Source: Arenimonas donghaensis DSM 18148 = HO3-R19 (GTDB taxonomy: Bacteria > Pseudomonadota > Gammaproteobacteria > Xanthomonadales > Xanthomonadaceae). Taken from it: a DNA stretch of 64,000 bases. The notes beneath the pieces were generated by a model. The model ran no database searches, was not told the DNA's origin, and saw only the letters and a program-made list of their open reading frames with translations. Of this stretch, positions 11,481 to 20,269 are shown piece by piece; position 1 is the stretch's first letter; each line of letters opens with the position of its first letter. The stretch lies in contig NZ_AVCJ01000001.1 in assembly GCF_000743535.1 (NCBI RefSeq), positions 310,001 through 374,000 on the forward strand. The letters are read 5' to 3'. The position numbers and the translations under genes are program-made.

Positions 11481-14400
11481 ATGCTGGCCCGCCTGATTGA
11501 ATGGTCGGTCCGCAACGTCTTTCTGGTGCTGGTGATGGCGATCGCGGTCACCGCTGCCGGCATTTATGCCGTGGCCAAGACCCCGCTCGATGCCCTGCCC
11601 GACCTGTCCGACGTGCAGGTGATCGTGTTCACCGAGGTGCCCGGCCAGGCGCCGCAAGTGGTCGAGGACCAGGTCACCTACCCGCTCACCACGGCGATGC
11701 TGGCGGTGCCAAAGTCCAAGGTGGTGCGAGGCTTCTCGTTCTTTGGCGCGTCGTTTGTCTATGTGATCTTCGAAGACGGCACGGACATTTACTGGGCGCG
11801 TTCCCGGGTGCTCGAGTACCTCAATTTCGCCTCCAAACAACTGCCCGAGGGCGTGACCCCCACCTTGGGGCCCGACGCCACGGGCGTGGGCTGGGTCTAC
11901 CAGTACGTGCTCGAAGGCGAGCAGTGGTCGCTCGACCAACTGCGCGCCATCCAGGACTGGTATGTGCGCTACCAGCTCGCCACGGCGCCGGGCGTGTCCG
12001 AAATCGCCAGCGTCGGTGGCTTCGTGCGCCAGTACTCGGTCACGGTGGATCCTGGACGCCTGCGCCAATACGGCGTACCCCTGTCGCGCATCTCCGAGGT
12101 GATTGCCAGCAGCAACCGCGACGTCGGCGGCCGGGTACTGGAGATGGCCGAGACCGAGTACATGATCCGCGGCCGCGGCTACCTGCGTGGCATTGAAGAC
12201 ATCGAGCAGTTGGTGGTCAAAGCCGAGGACGGCACCCCCGTGCTGATCGGCGACTTGGCCCGGGTCGAACTGGTGCCTGACGAACGGCGCGGCATCACCG
12301 AGCTCAATGGTGAGGGTGAGGCGGTCGGCGGCATCGCGGTGGCGCGCTACGGCGAGAACGCCCTGACGGTGATCGAGGGCCTCAAAAGGAAGATTGCCGA
12401 GATCAGCCCCGGCATGCCCGAAGGCGTGTCAATCCGCACCGTGTATGACCGCTCGGATCTTATCCACCGCGCCATCAGCACCCTGCGCTGGACCCTGATC
12501 GAAGAGAGCCTGATCGTTGCCCTGGTGTGCATCATCTTCCTGTTCCATGTCCGCAGCGCCCTGGTGGCCATCATCATGCTGCCGGTCGGCGTGCTCATTG
12601 CTTTCCTGGCGATGCGCCTGCTGGGCATGAACTCCAACATCATGAGCCTGGGCGGCATCGCCATCGCCATCGGGGCGATGGTGGACGCCGCTATCGTGAT
12701 GATCGAGAACGCGCACAAGCACATCGAGCGCGACGACGGCAGCAAACCCCGCATCCAATTGATTATCGATGCCTGCCGGGAAGTCGGCCCGGCGCTGTTC
12801 TTCAGTTTGTTGATCATTACCGTGTCCTTCCTGCCCGTGTTCGCGCTGGAGGCACAGGAAGGCCGCCTGTTCCACCCGCTGGCCTTCACCAAGACGTTTG
12901 CGATGGCCGGAGCTGCGCTTCTGTCGGTCACATTGGTGCCGGTAATGATGCTGCTGTTCGTACGCGGCAAGATCCTGCCCGAAGCGAAGAACCCCATTAA
13001 TCGTTTCCTCATCGCGGTCTATCGGCCTGTGATCGCCGTTGTCTTGCGGCACAAGGCAGCCACCCTGGTGCTGGCACTGGTTGCCTTGTTGGGGACCCTC
13101 TGGCCGGCGACCCGACTGGGCAGCGAGTTCATGCCATCGCTCAACGAGGGCACCCTGCTGTACATGCCCTCGTCCCTGCCGGGCATGTCGGTGACCAAGG
13201 CCGCCGAGCTGCTCCAGCAGCAGGACCGGATCATCAAGACTTTTCCGGAGGTCGAGTCGGTCTTCGGCAAGGCCGGTCGCGCGCTGACCGCCACCGACCC
13301 GGCACCGCTGGAGATGTTCGAAACGGTCATCAACCTCAAGCCCGAGGACCAGTGGCGCGAGGGCATGGACATCGACACGCTCATCGCCGAAATGGACCAG
13401 GCGCTGCAGTTCCCGGGCGTGGCCAACTCCTGGACCATGCCCATCAAGGCCCGCACCGACATGCTGGCCACCGGCATCCGTACCCCGATCGGCATCAAGG
13501 TGTTCGGGACCGACCTGGTCGAGATGGAACGCCTGGCCAAGGAGATCGAGGCCGCCGTGCGCACGGTGCCCGCCACTACCAGTGTCTACGCCGAGCGGCT
13601 GACTGGCGGCTTCTACCTGGACATTGTGCCTGACTGGCGCCAGTTGGCGCGCTACAACATCACGGTGGGCGAGTTCCAGGATGTCATTGCGGCCGCGCTG
13701 GGCGGTGAGCGGGTCACCACCACCGTCGAAGGGCGCGAGCGCTTTGGCGTGATCGTGCGCTACCCGCGCGAGCTGCGTGAAAGTCCCGAGGCGATAGCGC
13801 AACAGGTGCTGGTACCGACCATGGACGGTGCCCAGATCCCCCTGGGCGAACTGGCCCGGATCACGGTCAGCAAGGGCGCGCCTTCGATCCGCACCGAGAA
13901 TGCCCTGCTCTCGGCCTACATCTATGTCGACACGCGCGACGCGGACATGGGCGCCTACGTGCGCTCGGCGCAGGAGGCCGTAGCCAAGGCGGTCACCTTC
14001 CCGCCGGGCTACTACGCGACCTGGAGCGGTCAATACGAGTATATGCAGCGGGCGATCGCCAAGATGAAGATCGTGGTGCCGGTGACGCTGTCGCTGATCT
14101 TTTTGCTGCTGTACCTGAACTTCCGGCGCGTCACCGAATCGCTGATCGTGATGCTGTCGGTGCCCTTTGCACTGGTCGGTGGCGTCTGGCTGATGTGGGC
14201 ACTGGACTACAACCTCAGCGTCGCGGTGGCCGTGGGCTTCATCGCTTTGGCCGGCGTCGCCGCCGAGACCGGCGTGGTCATGTTGCTCTACCTCGACCAC
14301 GCCCTGGACGCCCGCGCCAAGGCCCGGCAGGCGAAAGGCGAGGCACTGACGCTGGCCGATATCACCGACGCCATCGTCGAGGGCGCGGTCGAGCGCGTAC

Positions 14401-14642
14401 GCCCGAAGATGATGACGGTGGTCGCGATCATGGCCGGCCTGCTGCCGATCATGTGGAGCACGGGCACCGGCTCGGAAGTGATGCGGCGCATCGCCGCTCC
14501 GATGGTCGGCGGCATGGTGTCTTCGACGATCCTTACCTTGGTGGTGATCCCCGTCATCTATGCATTGGTCAAGCGTCGAGAGCTGTTGGGACCCCGCGGC
14601 CGGCCCGCGCCCGACCTGAGCTTGCCGGAGGGGACCTCATGA
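11481..14642 (+). CDS. cusA: CusA-like heavy-metal RND efflux pump (HME4 type)
   Basis: The ATG at 11481 has a GGGAGG ribosome-binding site at 11468-11473 and directly follows the adaptor stop; longer in-frame starts fall inside the adaptor gene. The 1053-residue pump has twelve expected membrane helices and two periplasmic loops. The fourth-helix motif AIGAMVDAAIVMIENAHK, with Asp402 and Glu409, is the HME4 signature for Cu(I)/Ag(I) exporters. Met-rich stretches such as EFMPSLNEGTLLYMPSS match the periplasmic metal path of CusA. It acts with the two preceding products to expel monovalent copper or silver across both membranes. Confidence 0.94.
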   Translation: MLARLIEWSVRNVFLVLVMAIAVTAAGIYAVAKTPLDALPDLSDVQVIVFTEVPGQAPQVVEDQVTYPLTTAMLAVPKSKVVRGFSFFGASFVYVIFEDGTDIYWARSRVLEYLNFASKQLPEGVTPTLGPDATGVGWVYQYVLEGEQWSLDQLRAIQDWYVRYQLATAPGVSEIASVGGFVRQYSVTVDPGRLRQYGVPLSRISEVIASSNRDVGGRVLEMAETEYMIRGRGYLRGIEDIEQLVVKAEDGTPVLIGDLARVELVPDERRGITELNGEGEAVGGIAVARYGENALTVIEGLKRKIAEISPGMPEGVSIRTVYDRSDLIHRAISTLRWTLIEESLIVALVCIIFLFHVRSALVAIIMLPVGVLIAFLAMRLLGMNSNIMSLGGIAIAIGAMVDAAIVMIENAHKHIERDDGSKPRIQLIIDACREVGPALFFSLLIITVSFLPVFALEAQEGRLFHPLAFTKTFAMAGAALLSVTLVPVMMLLFVRGKILPEAKNPINRFLIAVYRPVIAVVLRHKAATLVLALVALLGTLWPATRLGSEFMPSLNEGTLLYMPSSLPGMSVTKAAELLQQQDRIIKTFPEVESVFGKAGRALTATDPAPLEMFETVINLKPEDQWREGMDIDTLIAEMDQALQFPGVANSWTMPIKARTDMLATGIRTPIGIKVFGTDLVEMERLAKEIEAAVRTVPATTSVYAERLTGGFYLDIVPDWRQLARYNITVGEFQDVIAAALGGERVTTTVEGRERFGVIVRYPRELRESPEAIAQQVLVPTMDGAQIPLGELARITVSKGAPSIRTENALLSAYIYVDTRDADMGAYVRSAQEAVAKAVTFPPGYYATWSGQYEYMQRAIAKMKIVVPVTLSLIFLLLYLNFRRVTESLIVMLSVPFALVGGVWLMWALDYNLSVAVAVGFIALAGVAAETGVVMLLYLDHALDARAKARQAKGEALTLADITDAIVEGAVERVRPKMMTVVAIMAGLLPIMWSTGTGSEVMRRIAAPMVGGMVSSTILTLVVIPVIYALVKRRELLGPRGRPAPDLSLPEGTS

Positions 14643-14827
14643 ACGCCGGACTACTCCATTGGCCTGTGAGAGCCTTCTACTCGTCTGGTATGGCGCGCCG
14701 CCACTGGCTGGGCGCGTTCCCCGCACCAGGCCAGGACAGGCATGCACCGGCACGGTCGCCAGCCGCCTCAGTGGCGATCCTTCGTTTGGCAGCCCGCTGC
14801 GGCGCCCCACTTAACCAGGAGTCCTAG
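14639..14827 (+). CDS. Possible small ORF coupled to cusA
   Basis: A 62-codon frame starts with an ATG overlapping the cusA stop (ATGA) and ends just before the cytochrome gene. The product (MNAGLLHWPVRAFYSSGMAR and on) has no recognised domain, no clear signal or membrane segment, and many Arg, Ala and Pro residues, as expected for non-coding GC-rich DNA. The overlap is the only positive evidence. Confidence 0.25.
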   Translation: MNAGLLHWPVRAFYSSGMARRHWLGAFPAPGQDRHAPARSPAASVAILRLAARCGAPLNQES

Positions 14828-14829
14828 TC

Positions 14830-15579
14830 ATGTCACTTATCAAGAGCGGTCTGATCATCATTGTGTTCGGTGTCGCGGCGGTGGCTGGCGGCGTCTACTT
14901 CGGCGCGATTCACCCGGGCGCCGATCAACCGCATTCATCGGCCGTCTTCAAGCTGATTGAAACGGCCCGGGATCGCGCCATCGCCGTCCGTTCGCACGAC
15001 GTTGTGGTGCCGACGCTGGGCGACGAAGCGCAGGTACTAAGCGGCGCCGGCAACTACGCCGCCATGTGCACCACCTGCCACCTCGCCCCGGGAATGGCGG
15101 CGACTGAGCTCAGCCAAGGGCTGTACCCCGCGCCGCCCGCCCTGGCCGAGCTTGGCGCGCCCGATCCGGCGCGTGCGTTCTGGGTCATCAAGCACGGCAT
15201 CAAGGCGTCGGGCATGCCTGCCTGGGGCAAGAGCATGTCCGACGAATACATTTGGAACATGGTCGCGTTCCTGCAGAAAATGCCTGCGTTGAGCCCCGAG
15301 CAATATCAGGCCCTGGTGGCCAGCAGCGGCGGGCATGACCACGGCGGCGGCGAGAGCATGCTGCACGACAACGGCATGGACGGCATGGCGAGCATGGACG
15401 GCGGCAGCGGCGACCACCATGGCGGCGCGGCTCCCGCCGCCCACGACGACACGGGTTCGCCGCCACACGGCCACGACATTCCCGCCCCGGCGCCTCATGA
15501 CGATGCCGGAACCACGCCCCATGACCACGACAAGCCGCCAGCGCATGACGATGCCGGTGCGCCGCCGCATGACCACTGA
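14830..15579 (+). CDS. Membrane-anchored c-type cytochrome with His/Asp-rich tail
   Basis: This 249-residue protein has an N-terminal membrane anchor (residues 5-26). A periplasmic class I cytochrome c domain follows, with heme-binding Cys80-x-x-Cys83-His84 (CTTCH) and probable axial Met129 in KASGMPAWG. After residue 165 the protein becomes rich in His, Asp, Gly and Met. It ends with three repeats of an HDDxGxxPHxHD unit (residues 203-249), which look like metal-binding sites. An AGGAG site precedes the start. Its place between the cus genes and a Cu ATPase suggests periplasmic copper binding or copper-linked electron transfer; the exact role is unknown. Confidence 0.88.
   Translation: MSLIKSGLIIIVFGVAAVAGGVYFGAIHPGADQPHSSAVFKLIETARDRAIAVRSHDVVVPTLGDEAQVLSGAGNYAAMCTTCHLAPGMAATELSQGLYPAPPALAELGAPDPARAFWVIKHGIKASGMPAWGKSMSDEYIWNMVAFLQKMPALSPEQYQALVASSGGHDHGGGESMLHDNGMDGMASMDGGSGDHHGGAAPAAHDDTGSPPHGHDIPAPAPHDDAGTTPHDHDKPPAHDDAGAPPHDH
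15436..15576 (+). repeat. Three-unit repeat encoding a His/Asp tail
   Basis: Residues 203-216, 221-234 and 236-249 of the cytochrome are imperfect copies of an HDD-(A/T)-G-x-x-P-H-(D/G)-H motif. The copies are spaced 15-18 codons apart, consistent with expansion by internal duplication. Confidence 0.75.
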
Positions 15580-15604
15580 TCACCTTTTGACAGGAGCTCC
15601 TTTG

Positions 15605-16141
15605 ATGAAGCGTATTGCCACTCTTGCTGTGCTCTCCCTTGCCGCTGTCGGCAGCCCCGCCTTTGGCAATGAGCTCGCCACCGCGCCTCACGCCCACGGC
15701 GCGACGGCGAAACATGTGCCCGCCGGCCCAGTGCTGAATATTCCGGCGAAGGCGCAGCCGGCGGTCGCGGCCGTCGAGCGCTTCTCCACTGCACTGGTGG
15801 CAGGCCAGCTCGACGCCGCCGGCGCCGAACTCGATCCCAACGTGCTGATCCTGGAAAGCGGCGGCGCTGAACGCTCCGCCGCCGAGTACCTGGGTGGCCA
15901 CGCCAAAGGCGACGCGGCCTTCCTGAAGACCGCCCACATCCAACTGGTGCGACGCACCGCCCAAGTCAGCGGCGAACTGGCCTGGGTGGCCAGCGAGAGC
16001 GAACTGCACCTGAGCAAGGACGGCAAGCCGGTCACCGTGCTCAGCACCGAGACGATGCTGGTCCAGCGCTCGGACGCCGGCTGGAAGATCGTCCATATCC
16101 ACTGGTCCTCGCGCACGAAAGCGCCAGGCGATCATCACTAA
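15605..16141 (+). CDS. Exported NTF2-like (SnoaL/DUF4440-type) protein
   Basis: This 178-residue protein starts at the ATG at 15605 behind an AGGAGCTCC ribosome-binding site. It has a signal peptide (MKRIATLAVLSLAAVG...AFG), a His-bearing linker (HAHGATAKHVPAG), then an NTF2-like domain. That domain includes VAAVERFSTALVAGQLD, the central strand region, and a C-terminal W-K-I-V-H-I-H-W-S strand typical of DUF4440/SnoaL-like folds. The fold binds small molecules in a cone-shaped cavity, and family functions vary. It ends GDHH. It sits between a copper-type cytochrome and a copper ATPase, so a periplasmic metal role is plausible but unproven. Confidence 0.78.
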   Translation: MKRIATLAVLSLAAVGSPAFGNELATAPHAHGATAKHVPAGPVLNIPAKAQPAVAAVERFSTALVAGQLDAAGAELDPNVLILESGGAERSAAEYLGGHAKGDAAFLKTAHIQLVRRTAQVSGELAWVASESELHLSKDGKPVTVLSTETMLVQRSDAGWKIVHIHWSSRTKAPGDHH

Positions 16142-16210
16142 ATTGCAACACTACGAGACGCTATCGCGCCGAGACGCATCCGTCATCAACCTACGACCGG
16201 AGCCGCGAAC

Positions 16211-18541
16211 ATGACCCAGCACCCCAGCCATTCGCCGGGCAATTCACCGCCCCCAGAAGACCTGCCGAAGGATCCCGTATGTGGCATGGCTGTGACTGGC
16301 CCGTTGTTCGTGCTGCACGAGGGCAGCCGATACCACTTTTGCTCGGAGCGATGCCGCCAGAAGTTCCTGGCTGAGCCTGGACGTTACACGGGTGCCGATG
16401 CGCCCCAGGCCGAAGCAATGCCGTCGGCGCCCGCTCTTCCCGGCACGCAGTACACCTGCCCGATGCATCCGCAAATCGTCCGGGACGGCCCGGGGACCTG
16501 TCCTATCTGCGGCATGGCGCTTGAGCCCATGCAGCCGTCCCTCGAGGACGACGACAACCCCGAACTCGCGGACTTCACGCGCCGCTTCTGGTTCACCTTG
16601 CCCCTGACGGCGATCGTGCTCGTGCTGGCCATGGTCGGGCACCGTTTCACCGGCCTGGATCCCCTGGTACGGACCTGGGTCGAACTGGTCCTGACCACCC
16701 CGGTGGTGCTGTGGGCCGGCTGGCCGTTCTTCGTGCGCGGCGTGGCCTCGCTGCGCACCGGCAATCTGAACATGTGGACACTCATCGGGACCGGCGTCGC
16801 CGCTGCGTTCGGCTACAGCGTGGCGGCTACCCTGGCGCCGGGTTGGTTCCCGGCCTCGTTCCAGGAACACGGCCGGGTTGGCGTGTATTTCGAAGCGGCA
16901 GCGGTGATCGTGTCGCTTACCCTGCTCGGCCAATTACTGGAACTCAAAGCCCGTTCGAAAACCTCGGCCGCCATCAAGGCACTGCTGCGGCTGGCGCCCA
17001 AGACCGCCCGGCGCATCAATGCCGACGGCAGCGAAGAGGATATTCCGCTCACCCACGTGCACGTCGGCGATCGCCTGCGCGTGCGTCCCGGCGAAAGCGT
17101 GCCCACCGACGGCGACGTCGTGGAGGGCCAGTCCAGCGTGGACGAGTCCATGCTCACCGGGGAACCGATGCCGGTGAGCAAGAAGCCGGGCGACCACGTG
17201 ATCGGCGCCACCCAAAATGCGACCGGTAGCCTGGTCATCGTGGCGGGCAAGGTCGGCGCCGATACCGTGCTCAGCAAGATCGTGCAGCTGGTGGCCAATG
17301 CCCAGCGTTCACGGGCGCCCATGCAGCGCATGGCCGACACCGTGTCGTTCTGGTTTGTGCTGGCGGTGCTGGCCATTTCGCTGACAACGTTGCTGGTCTG
17401 GGGCCTATTCGGGCCAGAACCGTCCTGGGTCTTCGGCGTGCTCAATGCCGTGGCGGTACTGATTATTGCCTGCCCCTGCGCGCTGGGACTGGCGACCCCC
17501 ATGTCGATCATGGTCGCCACCGGGCGGGCTGCCAGTGCGGGCGTCCTGTTCCGGGACGCGGAAGCGATCGAGAACCTGCGCAAGATCGACACACTCATCG
17601 TCGACAAGACGGGCACCTTGACCGAAGGCCGCCCCAGCTACCGCGACACGGTGGTCTTGGCGAGATTCACTGCAGAAGAGGTCCTGCGAATGGCCGCAAG
17701 CCTGGACCAAGGCAGCGAGCACCCCCTCGCAGCGGCCATCGTGGCCGAGGCCCGAGAACGCGGTATGAGCTTGTCGACCCCGGAGGCCTTTGAATCGGCC
17801 AGCGGCATTGGCGTGCGCGGGCGGGTCGACGGCCAGGCCCTGGCCCTGGGCAATGGCGCCCTGATGACCGAGGAAGGCGTCGACGTAACGCCCCTAAAGA
17901 CGGACGCCGAACGGCTGCGGGCAGATGGCGCCAGCGTGATGTTCCTCGCCATTGATGGCCAGGCCGCCGGCCTGATTGCCGTGGCCGACATGATCAAGGA
18001 ATCCACGCCCGAAGCACTCGACCAACTCCGGGCTGCGGGCCTGCGAATTATCATGGCCACCGGCGACGGCGAGACCACGGCGCAGGCCGTGGCCAAGGCC
18101 TTGGGCATCACCGAGGTGCACGGCGAGGTGCGGCCGCAGGACAAGGTGGACCTGGTGGCCGAGCTCAAGGCCGAAGGGCGCCGCGTCGCGATGGCCGGCG
18201 ACGGCATCAACGATGCACCGGCGCTGGCGCTGGCCGATGTCGGCATTGCCATGGGCACCGGCACGGACGTCGCGATGTCCAGCGGCCAGGTGACCTTGGT
18301 CAAGGGCGACCTGCGCGGCATCGTCCAGGCCCGCAAGATTTCCGAGGCCACGGTCGCCAACATGAAGCAGAACCTGGGCTTTGCGTTCCTTTACAACGGG
18401 CTCGGCGTACCGCTCGCCGCTGGCGTGCTGTACCCCGTGTTTGGCCTGTTGCTCAGCCCGATGATCGCGGCACTGGCGATGAGCCTGAGCTCGGTCTCGG
18501 TGGTCATCAACGCTCTGCGCTTGCGCGGAACCGATGCCTGA
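16211..18541 (+). CDS. copA: Cu(I)/Ag(I)-translocating P1B-type ATPase with YHS and heavy-metal-binding N-terminal domains
   Basis: This 776-residue inner-membrane pump carries an N-terminal YHS domain (residues 20-60; [18 protein letters not shown]) and a heavy-metal-binding domain (81-107; [20 protein letters not shown]) instead of classical HMA domains. The membrane motif [10 protein letters not shown] (Cys421, Cys423), the phosphorylation site DKTGTLTEG (Asp465) and the GDGIND hinge are intact. The last helices carry [11 protein letters not shown] and MSLSSVSVV, the P1B-1 pattern for Cu(I)/Ag(I). It uses ATP to move monovalent metal from cytoplasm to periplasm, where the Cus pump could take over. 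SilP or copA is the best name by type. Confidence 0.94.
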   Translation: MTQHPSHSPGNSPPPEDLPKDPVCGMAVTGPLFVLHEGSRYHFCSERCRQKFLAEPGRYTGADAPQAEAMPSAPALPGTQYTCPMHPQIVRDGPGTCPICGMALEPMQPSLEDDDNPELADFTRRFWFTLPLTAIVLVLAMVGHRFTGLDPLVRTWVELVLTTPVVLWAGWPFFVRGVASLRTGNLNMWTLIGTGVAAAFGYSVAATLAPGWFPASFQEHGRVGVYFEAAAVIVSLTLLGQLLELKARSKTSAAIKALLRLAPKTARRINADGSEEDIPLTHVHVGDRLRVRPGESVPTDGDVVEGQSSVDESMLTGEPMPVSKKPGDHVIGATQNATGSLVIVAGKVGADTVLSKIVQLVANAQRSRAPMQRMADTVSFWFVLAVLAISLTTLLVWGLFGPEPSWVFGVLNAVAVLIIACPCALGLATPMSIMVATGRAASAGVLFRDAEAIENLRKIDTLIVDKTGTLTEGRPSYRDTVVLARFTAEEVLRMAASLDQGSEHPLAAAIVAEARERGMSLSTPEAFESASGIGVRGRVDGQALALGNGALMTEEGVDVTPLKTDAERLRADGASVMFLAIDGQAAGLIAVADMIKESTPEALDQLRAAGLRIIMATGDGETTAQAVAKALGITEVHGEVRPQDKVDLVAELKAEGRRVAMAGDGINDAPALALADVGIAMGTGTDVAMSSGQVTLVKGDLRGIVQARKISEATVANMKQNLGFAFLYNGLGVPLAAGVLYPVFGLLLSPMIAALAMSLSSVSVVINALRLRGTDA

Positions 18542-18650
18542 CGACTCCTCCGCAAGTCTGGCTGCCGCACGGGCCCCCAGCGCCCGGAGGCAGCGTGCAT
18601 TTACTCGCTGGGAACTTCATCCCGTCATCGCAACATCAAGGAGAAAGCCC

Positions 18651-19097
18651 ATGAAGTACTCACGATTCGGCTTGATGATCCTGGCGTCAACCACGCTGAT
18701 GTTTGGCTTGATGTACCTAAACAACTACGCGCTCGACCACATTTACTTCAGCGAGACGCGCTTCTACATGTCGCTGGTTATGGGCGCCAGCATGGCGGTG
18801 GTGATGTTGCTGTTCATGCTCAATATGTATTCGAACAAAACGGCAAACGTTGCCATCCTGGCCGCGGCCGTACTAACGTTTTCGGGCGCCTTGTGGCTGG
18901 TCCGAAGCCAGTCCACCGTCGAGGACGTGTCCTGGATGAAGGCCATGATCCCGCATCACTCCATCGCCATCCTGACCAGCTCACGGGCCGAGATTTCCGA
19001 CCCCCGTGTACGTGATCTTGCCGACCGCATCATCAAAGCCCAGGAAAGCGAGATCGCCGAGATGAAGAAATTGATCGCAGAACTTGAGGCCGAGTGA
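18651..19097 (+). CDS. DUF305 membrane protein (copy 1)
   Basis: The ATG at 18651 follows an AAGGAG site; the upstream in-frame extension is unlike the family. The 148-residue product has about three N-terminal hydrophobic segments, then a DUF305 helical bundle with MIPHHSIAIL, the conserved His pair of the family, and RIIKAQESEIAEMK. DUF305 proteins frequently occur in copper and silver resistance islands. They are thought to be membrane or periplasmic metal-associated proteins, but their function is not established. It is the last gene of the metal island and has a clear paralogue at 49413-49874. Confidence 0.88.
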   Translation: MKYSRFGLMILASTTLMFGLMYLNNYALDHIYFSETRFYMSLVMGASMAVVMLLFMLNMYSNKTANVAILAAAVLTFSGALWLVRSQSTVEDVSWMKAMIPHHSIAILTSSRAEISDPRVRDLADRIIKAQESEIAEMKKLIAELEAE

Positions 19098-19116
19098 CGC
19101 GACCCGACCTGACGTG

Positions 19117-19317
19117 ATGCTATTCTGCAGGGCCGTCATGCGGTTTCGGCATTCGAGACGGTGCTTGGGGACAGCCACCTGCTCAACTCTTGTGTTCGGC
19201 AGGCTCGATGCCGACAAGGACGGCGAGCTCGGTCGCGGGGAGATGCCGGCCTGTTGCGGCCAGACCATTGATCAGCACTCCGCAAAAGACTCAATGAGCC
19301 AGCCCTACCCCCGATAA
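19117..19317 (+). pseudogene. Remnant of an EF-hand protein gene
   Basis: An open frame in the gap after the DUF305 gene encodes VFGRLDADKDGELGRGEM. Its twelve residues DADKDGELGRGE (19207-19242) are a perfect canonical EF-hand calcium loop, with Asp at 1, 3 and 5, Gly at 6 and Glu at 12. No second hand, signal peptide or plausible ribosome-binding site is present, and the frame loses resemblance on both sides. It is best read as a broken fragment of an EF-hand protein at the edge of the mobile region; a functional small protein is less likely. Confidence 0.45.
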
Positions 19318-19354
19318 GCTGCCCTAATCGCCCCACCCTTTGGCGCCAACAGGC

Positions 19355-19615
19355 TCAACGGCCGCGTCCCTTCGGACGAAGGGTGAGGATCAACTCGAGT
19401 GCCTTTTCGGGAGACAAGCCAAGCTTGTCAGTGAGGACGAAGTACTCCATGACGTCCAAGCGCCGGGAGCCGCTCTCCACAGCAGACAGGCGCTGCTGAG
19501 GCCAGCCCAGAGCCTCGGCAAGGGCGACCTGAGTCAGGCCACGGTCCTTACGGATATTCCGAAGGCCATCGACCAGGTCCCGGTATTCCTTGGCGTAGAT
19601 GGTCTTCTTGCGCAT
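19355..19615 (-). CDS. XRE-family helix-turn-helix regulator
   Basis: This 86-residue protein is almost entirely a Cro/CI-type HTH domain: LVDGLRNIRKDRGLTQVALA, then EALGWPQQRLSAVESGSRRL, then a short helical end. It would bind DNA as a dimer, as transposon, phage and toxin-antitoxin regulators do. It is divergent from the orphan gene at 19706, and the space between them holds an AT-rich inverted repeat, so it probably represses both. No hipA-like or toxin gene follows it on the same strand. Lower GC than the metal genes suggests transfer. Confidence 0.88.
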   Translation of the reverse strand: MRKKTIYAKEYRDLVDGLRNIRKDRGLTQVALAEALGWPQQRLSAVESGSRRLDVMEYFVLTDKLGLSPEKALELILTLRPKGRGR

Positions 19616-19659
19616 CGCGGTCCGGCCCTCTCTGGACGGACACGCTAGGCGGCGTGGTC

Positions 19660-19682
19660 AAATACATGAAAAATGTGTATTT
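19660..19682. promoter_or_regulatory. AT-rich inverted repeat between divergent genes, probable XRE operator
   Basis: AAATACA (19660-19666) and TGTATTT (19676-19682) form a perfect 7-bp inverted repeat with a 9-base spacer, lying in the 90-base gap between the XRE gene and the orphan gene. It stands out against the GC-rich surroundings. It is a likely binding site for the XRE protein and may overlap both promoters. Confidence 0.5.
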
Positions 19683-19705
19683 TGGGTTTACCATCTGGTG
19701 GCGGA

Positions 19706-20173
19706 ATGCGCCTAACCGGGTCCCGGCCTATGCCCCTGTTGCTGGTCCATCCGAGCGTGGACCTGACGCTCGAGCTCTACGTCTCCCCGGCTTTGGAGGA
19801 GGCCATTGCACTGCAATGGGAGCGGATCCGCCAACGCACGGTTCGGGATACTTATGTCAGGTCGCTGGAGTATCGACTGGAAGGCCTCCTCCAGGATTGC
19901 CTGGACTGGGACCTCAAGCCCCCTACGGACGCGCAAACCTCATACGCAACCCTCCTCGCTGCCCGCCATAGGGTCCCTGTGCCGTCGGAGGCTATGGCTT
20001 ACCGGTTTCACATGGCCATGTTCATCGAAGCCTGGTCGCGCAAGCCTTTTCCTAATGACCAGCGCAACCTTAGACCGGGGGCGACTCCCAGCGCCTCCCC
20101 CCAACCGGACCCCGGGAAGCCGGTCGAGCCCTCCGACGCGAAACCAGACCCTGACGCCCAAGATGCTCCGTAG
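19706..20173 (+). CDS. Hypothetical protein divergent from the XRE regulator
   Basis: This frame encodes about 155 residues from the ATG at 19706, with a GGTGGCGGA site. An ATG at 19673 would lie inside the inverted repeat and is less likely. No family was recognised. The N-terminal two thirds look globular and helical (LEEAIALQWERIRQR, LEYRLEGLLQDCLDWDL, FHMAMFIEAWSRKPF). The last 40 residues are Pro/Asp/Ala-rich and probably disordered. There is no signal peptide or membrane segment. Its position suggests cargo of the neighbouring mobile region, controlled by the XRE protein. Confidence 0.6.
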   Translation: MRLTGSRPMPLLLVHPSVDLTLELYVSPALEEAIALQWERIRQRTVRDTYVRSLEYRLEGLLQDCLDWDLKPPTDAQTSYATLLAARHRVPVPSEAMAYRFHMAMFIEAWSRKPFPNDQRNLRPGATPSASPQPDPGKPVEPSDAKPDPDAQDAP

Positions 20174-20269
20174 CGAACCCCGTCAATGCTGGGCCGTAGC
20201 ATGCGTCAGCTGTGCCGACGGAAATCACTCTTGCGGCTCGGCTCAAAGAAAAACCGTGGCGCTCGCCCC

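Noticed and set aside
12429-14300. 623-codon open frame on the - strand inside cusA
   Set aside because: Shadow of the RND pump; His/Gln/Asp-rich translation without domains.
19660-19682. Possible CRISPR-like or terminator repeat
   Set aside because: Only a single inverted repeat without spaced copies or T-run; better explained as an operator. No CRISPR array was seen anywhere in the window.
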